Shown here piece by piece: positions 46,912 to 55,615 of a DNA stretch of 64,000 nucleotides (positions are counted from its first letter, which is position 1; every line of letters begins with the position of its first letter). Made by a program: the position numbers and the translations under genes. The notes beneath the pieces were generated by a model. That model was not told the origin of the DNA and ran no database searches. It was given only the letters and a program-made list of their open reading frames with translations. Location of the stretch: NCBI RefSeq assembly GCF_900215205.1, contig NZ_OBDY01000023.1, positions 118,734-182,733 on the forward strand. The letters run 5' to 3'. Source of the DNA: Paractinoplanes atraurantiacus (GTDB lineage: Bacteria > Actinomycetota > Actinomycetes > Mycobacteriales > Micromonosporaceae).

Positions 46912-48524
46912 GCGTCTTGAGCGTGCGTACCTGGACGTTGCGGCGCCGGGTCGTCGCCCTCTGCATCGCGGTCGGCATCCTGCTCTCCGGGCTGGCCGTG
47001 CTGGCCGCGGTCACCGCGACGGAGAACAACCGCCAGCTCGACGACGTGCTCAACCGGGCCAGCCCGATGCGCGCGGCCGGCGAGGCGCTGAACACGGCGT
47101 ACGTCGATCAGGAGACCGGCATCCGCGGTTACGCGATCACCGGCGACAAGGCCAACCTCGAGCCGTACACGACCGGCGTGGCCGACGAGCAGCGGCTGGT
47201 CGCCCGCCTCGAGGGCTATCTGCACTCCGACGACACCGCCATCCGCGAGTCGCTGCAGGTGGTGCTTCAGCGCGCCCAGACGTGGCACGACGAGATCGCC
47301 CTCCCGGTCATCCAGGCGATCGAGACCGGTGGCGCCGACGCGGGCCAGGAGAAGATCAACGCGGCCTCGACGACACAGTTCGACCAGTTGCGGGCGTCGA
47401 TCGCCACCATGCAGGACGACATCCAGGTGCTGCGCCAGCGCTCGGCCACCGCGGCCAAGGACTCGAGCCAGAGCATGGTGGCGATCCAGATCGCCGCCGC
47501 GGCGATCATCATCCTGGCCGGCGCCGCGCTCCTGCTGCTGCTCGACCGCCTGGTCACCCGGCCCGTGGTCGAGCTGGCCGGTCAGGTCCGCCAGGTGGCC
47601 GACGGCGACTACGACAAGCACATCGTCAGCACCGGCTCGCCCGAGCTGGCCAGCCTGGCCGAGGACGTCGACGGCATGCGGCAGAAGATCGCGGCCGAGC
47701 TGGCCGAGGTCCGCGAGGCCCGCAGCCAGATCGAGTGGATCAACGATCAACTCAAGATCCAGGCCGAGGAGCTGACCCGCTCCAACCGCGACCTCGAGCA
47801 GTTCGCGTACGTCGCCTCGCACGACCTCCAGGAGCCGCTGCGCAAGGTCGCCAGCTTCTGCCAGCTGCTCCAGCGCCGCTACTCGGGCCAGCTCGACGAG
47901 CGCGCCGACCAATACATCGCCTTCGCCGTCGACGGCGCGCAGCGCATGCAGCGCCTGATCAACGACCTGCTCGCCTTCTCGCGCATCGGCCGCCTCACCG
48001 CCGGCTTCACCGACGTCGACCTGGGCCGGGTCCTGCCCGAGGTGAAATCGCAGCTCGAGGCCCGGGCCGGCGAGGACGCCGAGATCGTCTGGACCGACCT
48101 GCCCATCGTCGAGGGCGAGGAGCCGCTGCTCACCACGCTCTTCGTCAACCTGATCGGCAACTCGCTGAAATTCCGCCGCCCCGACGTGCCGCCGGTGATC
48201 AAGGTGAGCGCCGAGCGGGACGGCAAGGAATGGCGGATCAACGTACGGGACAACGGCATCGGCATCGAGGCCGAGTTCGCCGACAAGGTCTTCGTGATCT
48301 TCCAGCGCCTGCACGCCCGGGACGCGTACGAGGGCACCGGCATCGGACTGGCGATCGTCAAGAAGATCGTCGAATATCATGGCGGACGGATCTGGCTGGA
48401 CCTCGAGGTCGAGGAAGGCACGTCGATCTACTTCACGCTCCCGGTGCTGCCGGGAACGGACGACGAGGACGACGGCGCGCCCGAGGTTCCGGCGCAGGAG
48501 ACGCGGAAAGAGGTCACGGCATGA
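46908..48524 (+). CDS. CHASE3-HAMP sensor histidine kinase
   Basis: The 538-residue kinase has an N-terminal span (13-35), an outside CHASE3 domain (40-185, QETGIRGYAITGDKANLEPY), a second span (191-213), HAMP (214-265), a coiled coil, HisKA with His305 in YVASHDLQEPLRKV and HATPase_c (405-515) with NLIGNSLKFRRP, DNGIGI and GTGIGLAIVKKI. The HDLQEPL form is that of phytochrome-like kinases. GTG at 46908 overlaps the previous stop; its own stop overlaps the next gene (ATGA). Confidence 0.94.
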   Translation: MSVLSVRTWTLRRRVVALCIAVGILLSGLAVLAAVTATENNRQLDDVLNRASPMRAAGEALNTAYVDQETGIRGYAITGDKANLEPYTTGVADEQRLVARLEGYLHSDDTAIRESLQVVLQRAQTWHDEIALPVIQAIETGGADAGQEKINAASTTQFDQLRASIATMQDDIQVLRQRSATAAKDSSQSMVAIQIAAAAIIILAGAALLLLLDRLVTRPVVELAGQVRQVADGDYDKHIVSTGSPELASLAEDVDGMRQKIAAELAEVREARSQIEWINDQLKIQAEELTRSNRDLEQFAYVASHDLQEPLRKVASFCQLLQRRYSGQLDERADQYIAFAVDGAQRMQRLINDLLAFSRIGRLTAGFTDVDLGRVLPEVKSQLEARAGEDAEIVWTDLPIVEGEEPLLTTLFVNLIGNSLKFRRPDVPPVIKVSAERDGKEWRINVRDNGIGIEAEFADKVFVIFQRLHARDAYEGTGIGLAIVKKIVEYHGGRIWLDLEVEEGTSIYFTLPVLPGTDDEDDGAPEVPAQETRKEVTA

Positions 48525-48976
48525 CAGGCGCTGTTCGGGCGGACGGCACCCCCATCGAGGTGTTGCTGGTCGAGGACGATCCGGGCGACGTGCTGATGAC
48601 GCAGGAGGCGTTCGAGGAGCACAAGGTCCGCAACCGGCTCAACGTCGTCTCCGACGGCGCCCAGGCCCTGGCCTACCTGCGCCGCGAGGGTGATTACGCC
48701 GACGCCGTGCGCCCCGACCTGATCCTGCTCGACCTCAACCTGCCCAAGCGGGACGGCCGTGAGGTGCTCGAGGAGATCAAGAAGGACTCCGACCTGGGCC
48801 GCATCCCGGTCGTCGTGCTCACCACGTCGGCCGCCGACGAGGACATCCTGCGCAGCTACCAGCTGCACGCGAACGCGTACGTGACCAAGCCGGTCGACTT
48901 CGAGCGGTTCATCGCGGTGATCCGGCAGATCGACGAGTTCTTCGTCAGCGTCGTGAAGTTGCCGCCGCGTGCTTGA
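48521..48976 (+). CDS. CheY-like single-domain response regulator (Rcp1 type)
   Basis: The 151-residue receiver has EDDPGD at 18-23, phospho-acceptor Asp71 in LLDLNLPKRDGREVL, TSAADEDI and the Lys in YVTKPVDF. This is the Rcp1 group that partners phytochrome-like kinases. No output domain follows. It overlaps the kinase gene by 4 bases and the next gene by 8, so the four genes are probably one operon. Confidence 0.93.
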   Translation: MTGAVRADGTPIEVLLVEDDPGDVLMTQEAFEEHKVRNRLNVVSDGAQALAYLRREGDYADAVRPDLILLDLNLPKRDGREVLEEIKKDSDLGRIPVVVLTTSAADEDILRSYQLHANAYVTKPVDFERFIAVIRQIDEFFVSVVKLPPRA

Positions 48977-49778
48977 CCAGGTCGCCGATCTCATCCGGGA
49001 GGTAGCGGCGACCGAGGTCCTGCCGCGTTTCCGCCACCTGGCCGACGACGAGATCAAGCAGAAAGCCCCCGGCGACCTCGTCACCATCGCCGACCAGGAG
49101 TCCGAGAGGGCGCTGACCCGCGGGCTCACCGCGCTGCTGCCCGGCTCGACAGTGGTCGGCGAGGAGGCGGTCGCGGCCGACCCCCGCGTGCTCGACCGGC
49201 TCGGCGACGGCGGTGACGTCTGGATCGTCGACCCGGTCGACGGCACGAACAACTTCGCCGCCGGCAAGACGCCGTTCTGCGTGATGGTGGCGCTGGTGCG
49301 CGACGGCGAGCCGACGGCGTCGTGGATCCTCGACGTGGTCGGCGATCACATGACGCTGGCCGAGGCGGGCTCCGGGGCCTACCGCGACGGCGTACGGGTG
49401 AAGACCCGCACCGACGATCCCGGCGCCGGGGCGCTGCGCGGCGTCGTGGCCCGGCACTACCTGCCGCACCATCTGCGCGAGGTGGCCGAGGCCCACACGC
49501 ACCTGTTCGCCGACGTCACCAACGGTCATCACTGTGCCGGCTACGAATATCCGGCGGTCGCCCTCGACGATCAGCAGTTCGTGCTCTTCTGGCGGATCCT
49601 GCCGTGGGACCACGTGCCCGGTTCGCTGATCGTCCGGGAGGCCGGCGGCACCGTGCTGCATCTCGACGGCACGCCCTACAAGCCCACGGATAGCGAGCGC
49701 GGCATGCTCGTCGCGGCCAATGACGACATGTGGCACACCGTCCGGGACACGCTCTTCCCCGACCCGTCGATCCTCTAG
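48969..49778 (+). CDS. Inositol-monophosphatase-family phosphatase
   Basis: The 269-residue enzyme has the IMPase metal motifs: GEEAV (about 63-67), WIVDPVDGTNNFAAGKTPFCV (87-107) and the C-terminal LPWDHVPGSLIVREAGG (WD motif). It removes phosphate from inositol phosphate, histidinol phosphate or similar small molecules. The start is GTG 48969, overlapping the regulator end by 8 bases. The substrate cannot be told. Confidence 0.92.
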   Translation: MLDQVADLIREVAATEVLPRFRHLADDEIKQKAPGDLVTIADQESERALTRGLTALLPGSTVVGEEAVAADPRVLDRLGDGGDVWIVDPVDGTNNFAAGKTPFCVMVALVRDGEPTASWILDVVGDHMTLAEAGSGAYRDGVRVKTRTDDPGAGALRGVVARHYLPHHLREVAEAHTHLFADVTNGHHCAGYEYPAVALDDQQFVLFWRILPWDHVPGSLIVREAGGTVLHLDGTPYKPTDSERGMLVAANDDMWHTVRDTLFPDPSIL

Positions 49779-49786
49779 GCGCGCCC

Positions 49787-50560
49787 GTGACGACGTACCT
49801 CCGAAGCGTCTTCGGTCTTGACGGGCGCACCGCGGTGGTGACCGGGGGAAGCTCGGGCATCGGCCGCGCCATGGCGATCGCGCTGGGGCGGGCCGGCGCG
49901 CGCGTGCTCGTGATCGCCCGCCGGCCGGAGCCGCTGGAGGAGGTCGTCGGCGAGCTGCGATCGTTCGGCGCCGAGGGGCACGCGATCTCGGCCGATCTCT
50001 CGGTGCGCGAGGCCGTCACGGCCGTCGCTTCGGAGATCATTGAGACGTACGGGCCGCCCGACGTGCTGGTGAACTCGGCGGCCGTCAACCGGCGCCCGCC
50101 GCTGGACGAGCTCACCGAGGACGACTGGGACGTCACGCTCGCGGCCAACCTGACCGCGCCCTTCCTGCTGGGGCAGGCCTTCGGCCCGAAGATGGCGGCG
50201 CGCGGCTGGGGACGAATCATCAATGTGGTGTCGCAACAGGCATTCCGGGCGTACGGGAACAGTGGCGCTTATGGAGCGGCCAAGGCCGGACTGGTCGGTC
50301 TGACCCGGTCGCAGGCCGAGGCGTGGTCGGCGCGCGGCGTGTGCGTGAACGCGATCGCGCCCGGCGTCGTCCACACTCCACTGACCGAACCGGTCTTCGC
50401 CGACCCGGCCACCGTGGCCAAACACGCCGCCCGCACCATGATCGGGAGAAACGGCGTACCGGATGATTTCGGGGCATGTGCCGTCTTTCTGGCCAGCGAT
50501 GCTGCCGTGGCCGTGACGGGCCAGACACTCTTCGTCGACGGTGGTTACTCGGCTACTTGA
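49787..50560 (+). CDS. Short-chain dehydrogenase/reductase
   Basis: The 257-residue SDR has the cofactor motif TGGSSGIGRAMA, NSAA (NNAG position), a Ser in NVVSQQAF and the catalytic YGAAK (Tyr-x3-Lys), ending in GQTLFVDGGYSAT. It resembles gluconate 5-dehydrogenase or ketoacyl reductase-type enzymes. The start is GTG 49787, 8 bases after the phosphatase stop, probably in the same operon. Confidence 0.92.
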   Translation: MTTYLRSVFGLDGRTAVVTGGSSGIGRAMAIALGRAGARVLVIARRPEPLEEVVGELRSFGAEGHAISADLSVREAVTAVASEIIETYGPPDVLVNSAAVNRRPPLDELTEDDWDVTLAANLTAPFLLGQAFGPKMAARGWGRIINVVSQQAFRAYGNSGAYGAAKAGLVGLTRSQAEAWSARGVCVNAIAPGVVHTPLTEPVFADPATVAKHAARTMIGRNGVPDDFGACAVFLASDAAVAVTGQTLFVDGGYSAT

Positions 50561-50624
50561 TCGATCTGCCGATCCCTTGCGCCGCACGGTAAAGTTCCCC
50601 GCGCTGACGATAGGGGAGGTATCC

Positions 50625-51635
50625 GTGGCGGCGGTTTTCCTGCGCCGGATCAGCGCTGGGCTCGCCCTGCTCATGGCAGTGGGCGTCCTCGTGCTGACCG
50701 TGCCGAGCGCGGCGCAAGCCGATCCCGACGAGGGAGACAGCAAGACCCTCCGCAGTGCGCTCGAGTCCGCCGCCAAGGGCCAGGCCACCGCGATCCAGAA
50801 ACTCAACGCCTCCAAGAAACGCCAGACCCAGCTGCAGGCCACCGTCAAGCGGTCGGAGGCGCAGGCCAAGGGCATGGAGGGCCAGGTCTCCGAGATCGCC
50901 AGCCGGTCCTACCGGCTCGGCCGGCCCAGCACGATGTCGATGCTGCTCGACAGCAGCTCACCCGACGTCTTCCTGGAGCGCATCGAGCGCCTCGACATGA
51001 TGGCCCAGCTCGACAGCCAGATCCTCAACCAATATCGCGACTCGCTGACCAAGGCGAAAGCGGCCAAGGCGGCCATCGACAAAGAGGTCGTCGAGCAGAC
51101 CAAGCAGGTCGCGGCGCTGACCAAGAAGAAGCAGGAGGCGCAGCGCGCGCTGGCCAGCGTCGGCGGCGGCGCCAGCTCCGGCGGCTTCGTCTCGGCCAGC
51201 TCCCCGGCGGCCCAGCCGGCCCCGCGCAACTCCGACGGCTCCTGGCCCGACGAGTCCTGTTCGGTCAAAGACCCGTCGAGCTCGGGCTGCCTCACTCCGC
51301 GCACGCTCCACGCGTACAAGGAGGCCCGCCTGGCCGGCTTCACCCACTACACGGTGTGCTGGAGTCAGCGCTCCTCGGGCGAGCACCCCAAGGGGCGCGC
51401 CTGCGACTTCTCGGCCAACTCGTCCACGTTCAAAAACTCGGCCGCCACGGGCAGTGACAAGGCGTACGGGGACCGGCTCGCGTCGTATTTCATCAAGAAC
51501 GCCGATCGCCTCGGCGTGATGTACGTGATCTGGTATCGCCAGATCTGGATGCCCGGCAGCGGGTGGAAGAGCTACAGCGCGAGCGGCGGCCCGTCGGTGG
51601 TCCACACGAACCACGTGCACCTCTCCATGCTCTGA
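50625..51635 (+). CDS. Secreted coiled-coil protein with ARB_07466-like C-terminal domain
   Basis: The protein has 336 residues. A signal peptide ends near residue 32 (AAQA-D), a long coiled coil covers 40-175 (Lys/Gln/Glu/Ala-rich, PcsB/CwlO-like), a Ser/Ala/Pro linker follows, and a C-terminal domain at 210-336 has CLTPRTLHAYKEARLAGF, EHPKGRACDFS and HTNHVHLSML. The paired His/Asp motifs resemble VanY/peptidase M15-like zinc sites, so it may act on the cell wall. GTG at 50625 is preceded by GGGGAGG. Confidence 0.88.
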   Translation: MAAVFLRRISAGLALLMAVGVLVLTVPSAAQADPDEGDSKTLRSALESAAKGQATAIQKLNASKKRQTQLQATVKRSEAQAKGMEGQVSEIASRSYRLGRPSTMSMLLDSSSPDVFLERIERLDMMAQLDSQILNQYRDSLTKAKAAKAAIDKEVVEQTKQVAALTKKKQEAQRALASVGGGASSGGFVSASSPAAQPAPRNSDGSWPDESCSVKDPSSSGCLTPRTLHAYKEARLAGFTHYTVCWSQRSSGEHPKGRACDFSANSSTFKNSAATGSDKAYGDRLASYFIKNADRLGVMYVIWYRQIWMPGSGWKSYSASGGPSVVHTNHVHLSML

Positions 51636-51660
51636 TCGTGGCCCGGATAACATCCGGCTG

Positions 51661-53151
51661 ATGGGAAACCCACCGCGTGCCCTGCCGTCCGGTCTCGCCA
51701 CCGCCCTGGTCTTCGGCGCCAGCGGGGCCGTGCTCGTCCTCGAGATCGTCGCGCTGCGGCTCGTCGGCCCCTACGTGGGCGTGACCCTTCAGGTCAGCAG
51801 CTCCGTCATCGGGGTGTCATTGGCGGCCATCGCGTACGGGACGTGGCTGGGTGGCCGCCTCGCCGACCGCTACGACCCGCGCACGCTGCTCGCGCCGGCG
51901 CTGCTGCTGGGCGCCATCGGCACGGCGGTGACCCTGCCGCTGGTCCGCTACGGCGGCGAGGTGCTGCGCGGCGGCGCGGCCCCGGCGGTGCTGCTGCTGG
52001 CGGCCCTGGCCGTGTTCCTGCCCGCGTTCATCCTGTCGGCGGTCAGCCCGCTGGTGGTGAAACTCCAGCTCAGCGACCTCAACCGCACCGGGTCGGTGGT
52101 CGGCCGGCTGTCCAGCATCGGCACCCTGGGCGCCATCACGGCCACCCTGGCCACCGGCTTCATCTTCGTGGCGGCCATGCCGTCGTCGTGGATCGTGCTG
52201 ACCCTGGCCGTGCTGCTGGCGGTCGCGGGCGGGGCGCTGTGGTGGTGGCTCCGCGCCTCGGTGCCGGTGAAACCCAAGGTGAAAGCCGCGCTGATCACGC
52301 TGGGGCTGGTCGGCGCGGGGCTGGGGGCGTCGTCGCCCAACCCGTGCGACGTGGAGACGGCTTACCACTGCGCCGCGGTGGAGAAGGACTCGTCGACACC
52401 GTCCGGCCGCACGCTGATCCTGAACTCGGCCCGGCACTCGTACGTCGACCTGAACGACCCGCGCCACCTGGAGTTCGAATACATCCAGTGGATCGCGTCG
52501 GTGGCCGACGTGCTGCCGCCGGGGCCCCTGGACGCGCTGCACATCGGCGGTGGCGGGTTCACGATGCCGGCCTACCTGAAGGACACCAGGCCCGGCAGCG
52601 ACCAGTTGGTGGCCGAGCTGGACGGCGGCTTGGTCGACCTCGACAAGGAGAAGCTCGGCCTGCAGACCGGCCCCGGCCTGCGGGTGCGGGTGGGCGACGC
52701 GCGGGTGGCGGTGGCCGCGCAGGAGACGGCGGCGTACGACTTCGTGGTGGGTGACGCCTTCGGCTACCTGGTGGTGCCGTGGCACCTGGCGACGAAGGAG
52801 ATGGCGCAGGATATCGCCCGGGTCACGAAGCAGTCCGGGGTGTACGTCCAGAACGTCATCGACTACCCGCCGAACAGATTCATCCGAGCCGAGATCGCCA
52901 CCGTGGCGGCGGCGTTCCCGCACGTGGCGGTGATCGCGCCCCAGGACGCCCTGGACGGAAAGTCAGGCTCCAACTTCGTCATCATGGCGTCGAAGACGGA
53001 GCTGCCGCTGGACGCCGTCCGCGCCCGGCTCGCCACCCAGGCCAAGGAGCCGGTGACCGTGCTGGCCGGCGCCTCCCTCGACGCCTTCGTGGACGACGCC
53101 CGCGTCCTCACCGACGACTACGCCCCCGTCGACCAGCTCCTGGCCGGCTGA
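51661..53151 (+). CDS. Membrane protein fused to spermidine-synthase-like domain
   Basis: The protein has 496 residues. Residues 1-215 carry about seven spans (FGASGAVLVLEIVALRLVGPYVG; GGRLADRYDPRTLLAPAL), typical of the fused polyamine-synthase-like family. Residues 230-490 form a Rossmann methyltransferase-like domain (LHIGGGGFTMPAYLKDTRPGS, VAELDGGLVDLDKEKLG, VVGDAFG). The ELD acceptor region is present, but aminopropyl transfer is not proved; many members have unknown substrates. Confidence 0.85.
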   Translation: MGNPPRALPSGLATALVFGASGAVLVLEIVALRLVGPYVGVTLQVSSSVIGVSLAAIAYGTWLGGRLADRYDPRTLLAPALLLGAIGTAVTLPLVRYGGEVLRGGAAPAVLLLAALAVFLPAFILSAVSPLVVKLQLSDLNRTGSVVGRLSSIGTLGAITATLATGFIFVAAMPSSWIVLTLAVLLAVAGGALWWWLRASVPVKPKVKAALITLGLVGAGLGASSPNPCDVETAYHCAAVEKDSSTPSGRTLILNSARHSYVDLNDPRHLEFEYIQWIASVADVLPPGPLDALHIGGGGFTMPAYLKDTRPGSDQLVAELDGGLVDLDKEKLGLQTGPGLRVRVGDARVAVAAQETAAYDFVVGDAFGYLVVPWHLATKEMAQDIARVTKQSGVYVQNVIDYPPNRFIRAEIATVAAAFPHVAVIAPQDALDGKSGSNFVIMASKTELPLDAVRARLATQAKEPVTVLAGASLDAFVDDARVLTDDYAPVDQLLAG

Positions 53152-53155
53152 GCTC

Positions 53156-53229
53156 CCTTCGCCGGCCCTCGTCGCCGGCCTCTCTTCGCCGGCCCCTCTT
53201 CTCCGGCCCCTCTTCTCCGGGCCCTCCTC
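53156..53229. repeat. Short tandem repeats between convergent genes
   Basis: About five imperfect copies of a 13-16-base unit (CTTCGCCGGCCCCT and variants) fill the space between the stops of the spermidine-synthase-like and kinase genes. No gene is present. Confidence 0.75.
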
Positions 53230-55356
53230 TCAGAGCGCGAGGGAGTAGCCGGTGCCCTTGCGGCCCAGCGGCGGGGGTGAAGCCGGAGCGGTGGTTGTGA
53301 CCTTGGGCGTCGGCGCGGGGTTCCGGGCGCCGGCCTTCTTCTGGGGCGTGCCCTCCTTGCGGCGCTTCGGGCTGCCGCCGCCTTGACCGTGCGACTTCTC
53401 AGCGGCTACGGCCTCCGCCTGCTCGGTCTCGTCGTGGTCCTCGGCGGGGGTGCGATCGCGGCGGCTGGCGGGGGTGCTGCCCAGGACCTCGGCCTGGCAC
53501 TTCTTGTCGTCCACGCTGAAGGTCAGCGGTAGCGGGTTGTAGTCGCGGTACTCCCCACGGAGGGTGAAGCTCTGCTGCTTGCCGCTACCCTTCGCCGTCA
53601 CGCGCTGGCCCTTCTGCGTGACGGTCTTGGGGACGCTGGTGAGACGCTGCGTGCCCGGATAGGAGAACTGGAGTCTCCACTCGGCGCCGGTCTCGCTGGT
53701 GGAGACGGTCAGCCGGGCCACGTAGGCGCTGCCCGAGTCGGTGCGCAGCTGATAGCGGACCGAGCAGGTGACCTCGGCCGGTCCGGCCGCGACCACGCCG
53801 GCGCCGGCCGCCTGCGCCTCCCGCACGTCGGGTGTGTCGCGGGTGGTGGCCCAGCTGATGCCGGCCGCGGCGAGCACGGCCAGCGTGACCGCGCCGGCCT
53901 GGAGGCGATTCCGTCCGCCCGCCGAGCGCCGCAGTTCCGGGCGTCGCAGGCCGCCACCGGCGAAGAGGCCGTCGCCGAGCGGCTGAGGGCTCCGGCGCAG
54001 AGCGGCGCCGATCTTCAGCCGCGCCCGCAGCCGCAGCACCTTCAGCGAGGGGCGCCCTTCCGGCTTCAGGTAGGCCAGCCACGACCGGCCGGGCGCCGCC
54101 GGTGTGTGCTCGGTGGGCGCTGCCCGTGGCGGCACGATCGGCCCCGTCGGCCCCAGCCCACTCAGGTCCGCCGACGTCTCGGAACAGGCCGCCGCATGTT
54201 CCGCCTCCGGCCGTTTCCCTTCAGGCCGTTCCCGTTCAGGGCGTTCCCCTTCAGGCCGTTCCCCTTCAGGCCGTTTCCCCTCTGGCCGTTCCACCTCCGG
54301 CAGTTCCACCTCCGGCCGTTCTCCCACCGGCCCTTTCGCCGTGGTGCGGCCCGAGGCTGGGTGATCCGATGCCGGGCGGTTGGTCGCGGGGTGGTCGAGC
54401 GCAGGGCGGCCCTTCGATGGGCGAGCGGTCATCGGGTGCGGGGCCGAACCCCGTACTGTCGCCGGGGAATCAGACGAGCGCTGAGGGAGGGCTGGGATCA
54501 CCGCCTGGACGCCGATGATGGCGGCCAGGGCGTGTGCCACCTCGGCCGCGCCGGGGCGGTCCTCGGGGCTCTTGGTCAGGCAGCGCATGCACAGGTCGGC
54601 GATGGCCGGCGGCATGCCGGGAAGCGTGGGCAGCGGCTCGGGGTCGGCGTACAGGTGGGCCCGCAGGGCGTCGGCTGTCGTCTCGGCCGGCCAGGGCAGG
54701 CGGCCGGTGAGCGAGCGGTAGAGCAGCAGGCCGAGGGCGTAGACGTCGGCCGACGCGGAGACCTGGGAGCCGCCCAGCCGTTCCGGTGCGAGATAGGCCG
54801 GGGTCCCGAGCAGGCTGCCGTCGGGGGCCGCGTCGCGCTGGCCGACGATGGCCGAGATGCCGAAGTCGACCACTTTGGCGCCGGCTCCGGTGAGCATGAC
54901 GTTGGCCGGGGTGACGTCACGGTGCACGACACCGCGGGCGTGCGCGGTGGCCAGCGCCGACGCCACCTCGACGGCCACGCCGACCGCGTCCCGCCAGCTC
55001 AGCGGGCCCTGCCGGGCGACACGGGCCGCCACCGACTCGCCGTCGTTGAGCTCCATCACCACGAACGGCACGGTGATCCGGTCGTCCAGCGCCGACTCGC
55101 CGAAGTCGTACACGCCGGTGATGTGCGGATGGCAGAGCCGGGCGGCGGCCAGGGCCTCCTGCCGGAGCCGGTCCCGGAAGCTCTGGTCCTCGGCCAGCTT
55201 CGGCGACAGCACTTTGACCGCCACCGATCGCCCGAGCGTCTCGTCGAACCCGCGCCACACCTCGGACATGCCGCCACTGCCCAGCTTCTCGACCAGGCGA
55301 TAGCGCTCGGCTATACGAAGCGAATCGTCTTGTCCGTTTCGCTCCGTCCGCCCCAT
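53230..55356 (-). CDS. Membrane Ser/Thr protein kinase with extracellular CBM2-like module
   Basis: The 708-residue protein starts at ATG 55356. A PknB-type kinase domain occupies 18-282: GSGGMSEVW, Lys48 (AVKVL), HRDVTPAN at 145-152 (Thr149 where Lys is usual) and DFG at 164-166. A Pro-rich linker with PEGxR repeats follows (346-385), one span (487-504), then a module (529-624) with Cys531 and Cys620 and the spacing of Trp/aromatic and Gln-x-Gly positions of family-2 carbohydrate-binding modules. A basic Pro-rich tail ends the chain. It probably senses a cell-surface polymer. Confidence 0.88.
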   Translation of the reverse strand: MGRTERNGQDDSLRIAERYRLVEKLGSGGMSEVWRGFDETLGRSVAVKVLSPKLAEDQSFRDRLRQEALAAARLCHPHITGVYDFGESALDDRITVPFVVMELNDGESVAARVARQGPLSWRDAVGVAVEVASALATAHARGVVHRDVTPANVMLTGAGAKVVDFGISAIVGQRDAAPDGSLLGTPAYLAPERLGGSQVSASADVYALGLLLYRSLTGRLPWPAETTADALRAHLYADPEPLPTLPGMPPAIADLCMRCLTKSPEDRPGAAEVAHALAAIIGVQAVIPALPQRSSDSPATVRGSAPHPMTARPSKGRPALDHPATNRPASDHPASGRTTAKGPVGERPEVELPEVERPEGKRPEGERPEGERPERERPEGKRPEAEHAAACSETSADLSGLGPTGPIVPPRAAPTEHTPAAPGRSWLAYLKPEGRPSLKVLRLRARLKIGAALRRSPQPLGDGLFAGGGLRRPELRRSAGGRNRLQAGAVTLAVLAAAGISWATTRDTPDVREAQAAGAGVVAAGPAEVTCSVRYQLRTDSGSAYVARLTVSTSETGAEWRLQFSYPGTQRLTSVPKTVTQKGQRVTAKGSGKQQSFTLRGEYRDYNPLPLTFSVDDKKCQAEVLGSTPASRRDRTPAEDHDETEQAEAVAAEKSHGQGGGSPKRRKEGTPQKKAGARNPAPTPKVTTTAPASPPPLGRKGTGYSLAL
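54202..54321 (-). repeat. 15-bp coding repeats (PEGxR units) in the kinase linker
   Basis: Roughly eight in-frame units encode ERPEG, KRPEG or VERPE, giving an Arg/Glu/Pro-rich extended linker between the kinase domain and the membrane span. Repeat number may vary between strains. Confidence 0.8.
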
Positions 55357-55491
55357 GTGCCGATTGTGACCCGAGGGGCGGCCCGCCCGATGCCCGTCCG
55401 CCGAAACCCGCGTCCCTCGTCCCACAATGCCGGATTCGGGGCCCGCGGTTATCGTGAGGCGTCCGATGTCCCGGCTTCTCGGAGGGCACAC

Positions 55492-55548
55492 ATGCAACTC
55501 ATCAAGGTGACGGTCCCCGCCCCGGTGCGAGGACTCGCCGCTCTCTGA
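55492..55548 (+). CDS. Upstream ORF (leader peptide) of the MFS exporter
   Basis: An 18-codon ORF reads MQLIKVTVPAPVRGLAAL. GGAGGG lies 5 bases before its ATG, a stronger ribosome site than most genes here. It ends 67 bases before the TTG start of the exporter. Codons 12-15 (GTG CGA GGA CTC) hold the arm of a hairpin that competes with the one hiding the exporter's ribosome site. This is the layout of drug-sensing leader peptides. Confidence 0.75.
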   Translation: MQLIKVTVPAPVRGLAAL

Positions 55549-55611
55549 CGGCGGCACACAGCTCCTCTCCTCGGGGCGGTCCTCGTGACCGTTTTCCTTC
55601 GCTCGAGGAGC
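55528..55611 (+). promoter_or_regulatory. Translation attenuator: competing hairpins before the MFS exporter
   Basis: Hairpin 1 pairs CGAGGAC plus CGCC (55528-55539, inside the upstream ORF) with GGCG plus GTCCTCG (55575-55585). Hairpin 2 pairs CTCCTCG (55567-55573) with CGAGGAG (55604-55610), which contains the exporter's ribosome site. The two cannot nest together, so a ribosome on the upstream ORF can decide between them. Confidence 0.65.
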
Positions 55612-55615
55612 ACTT

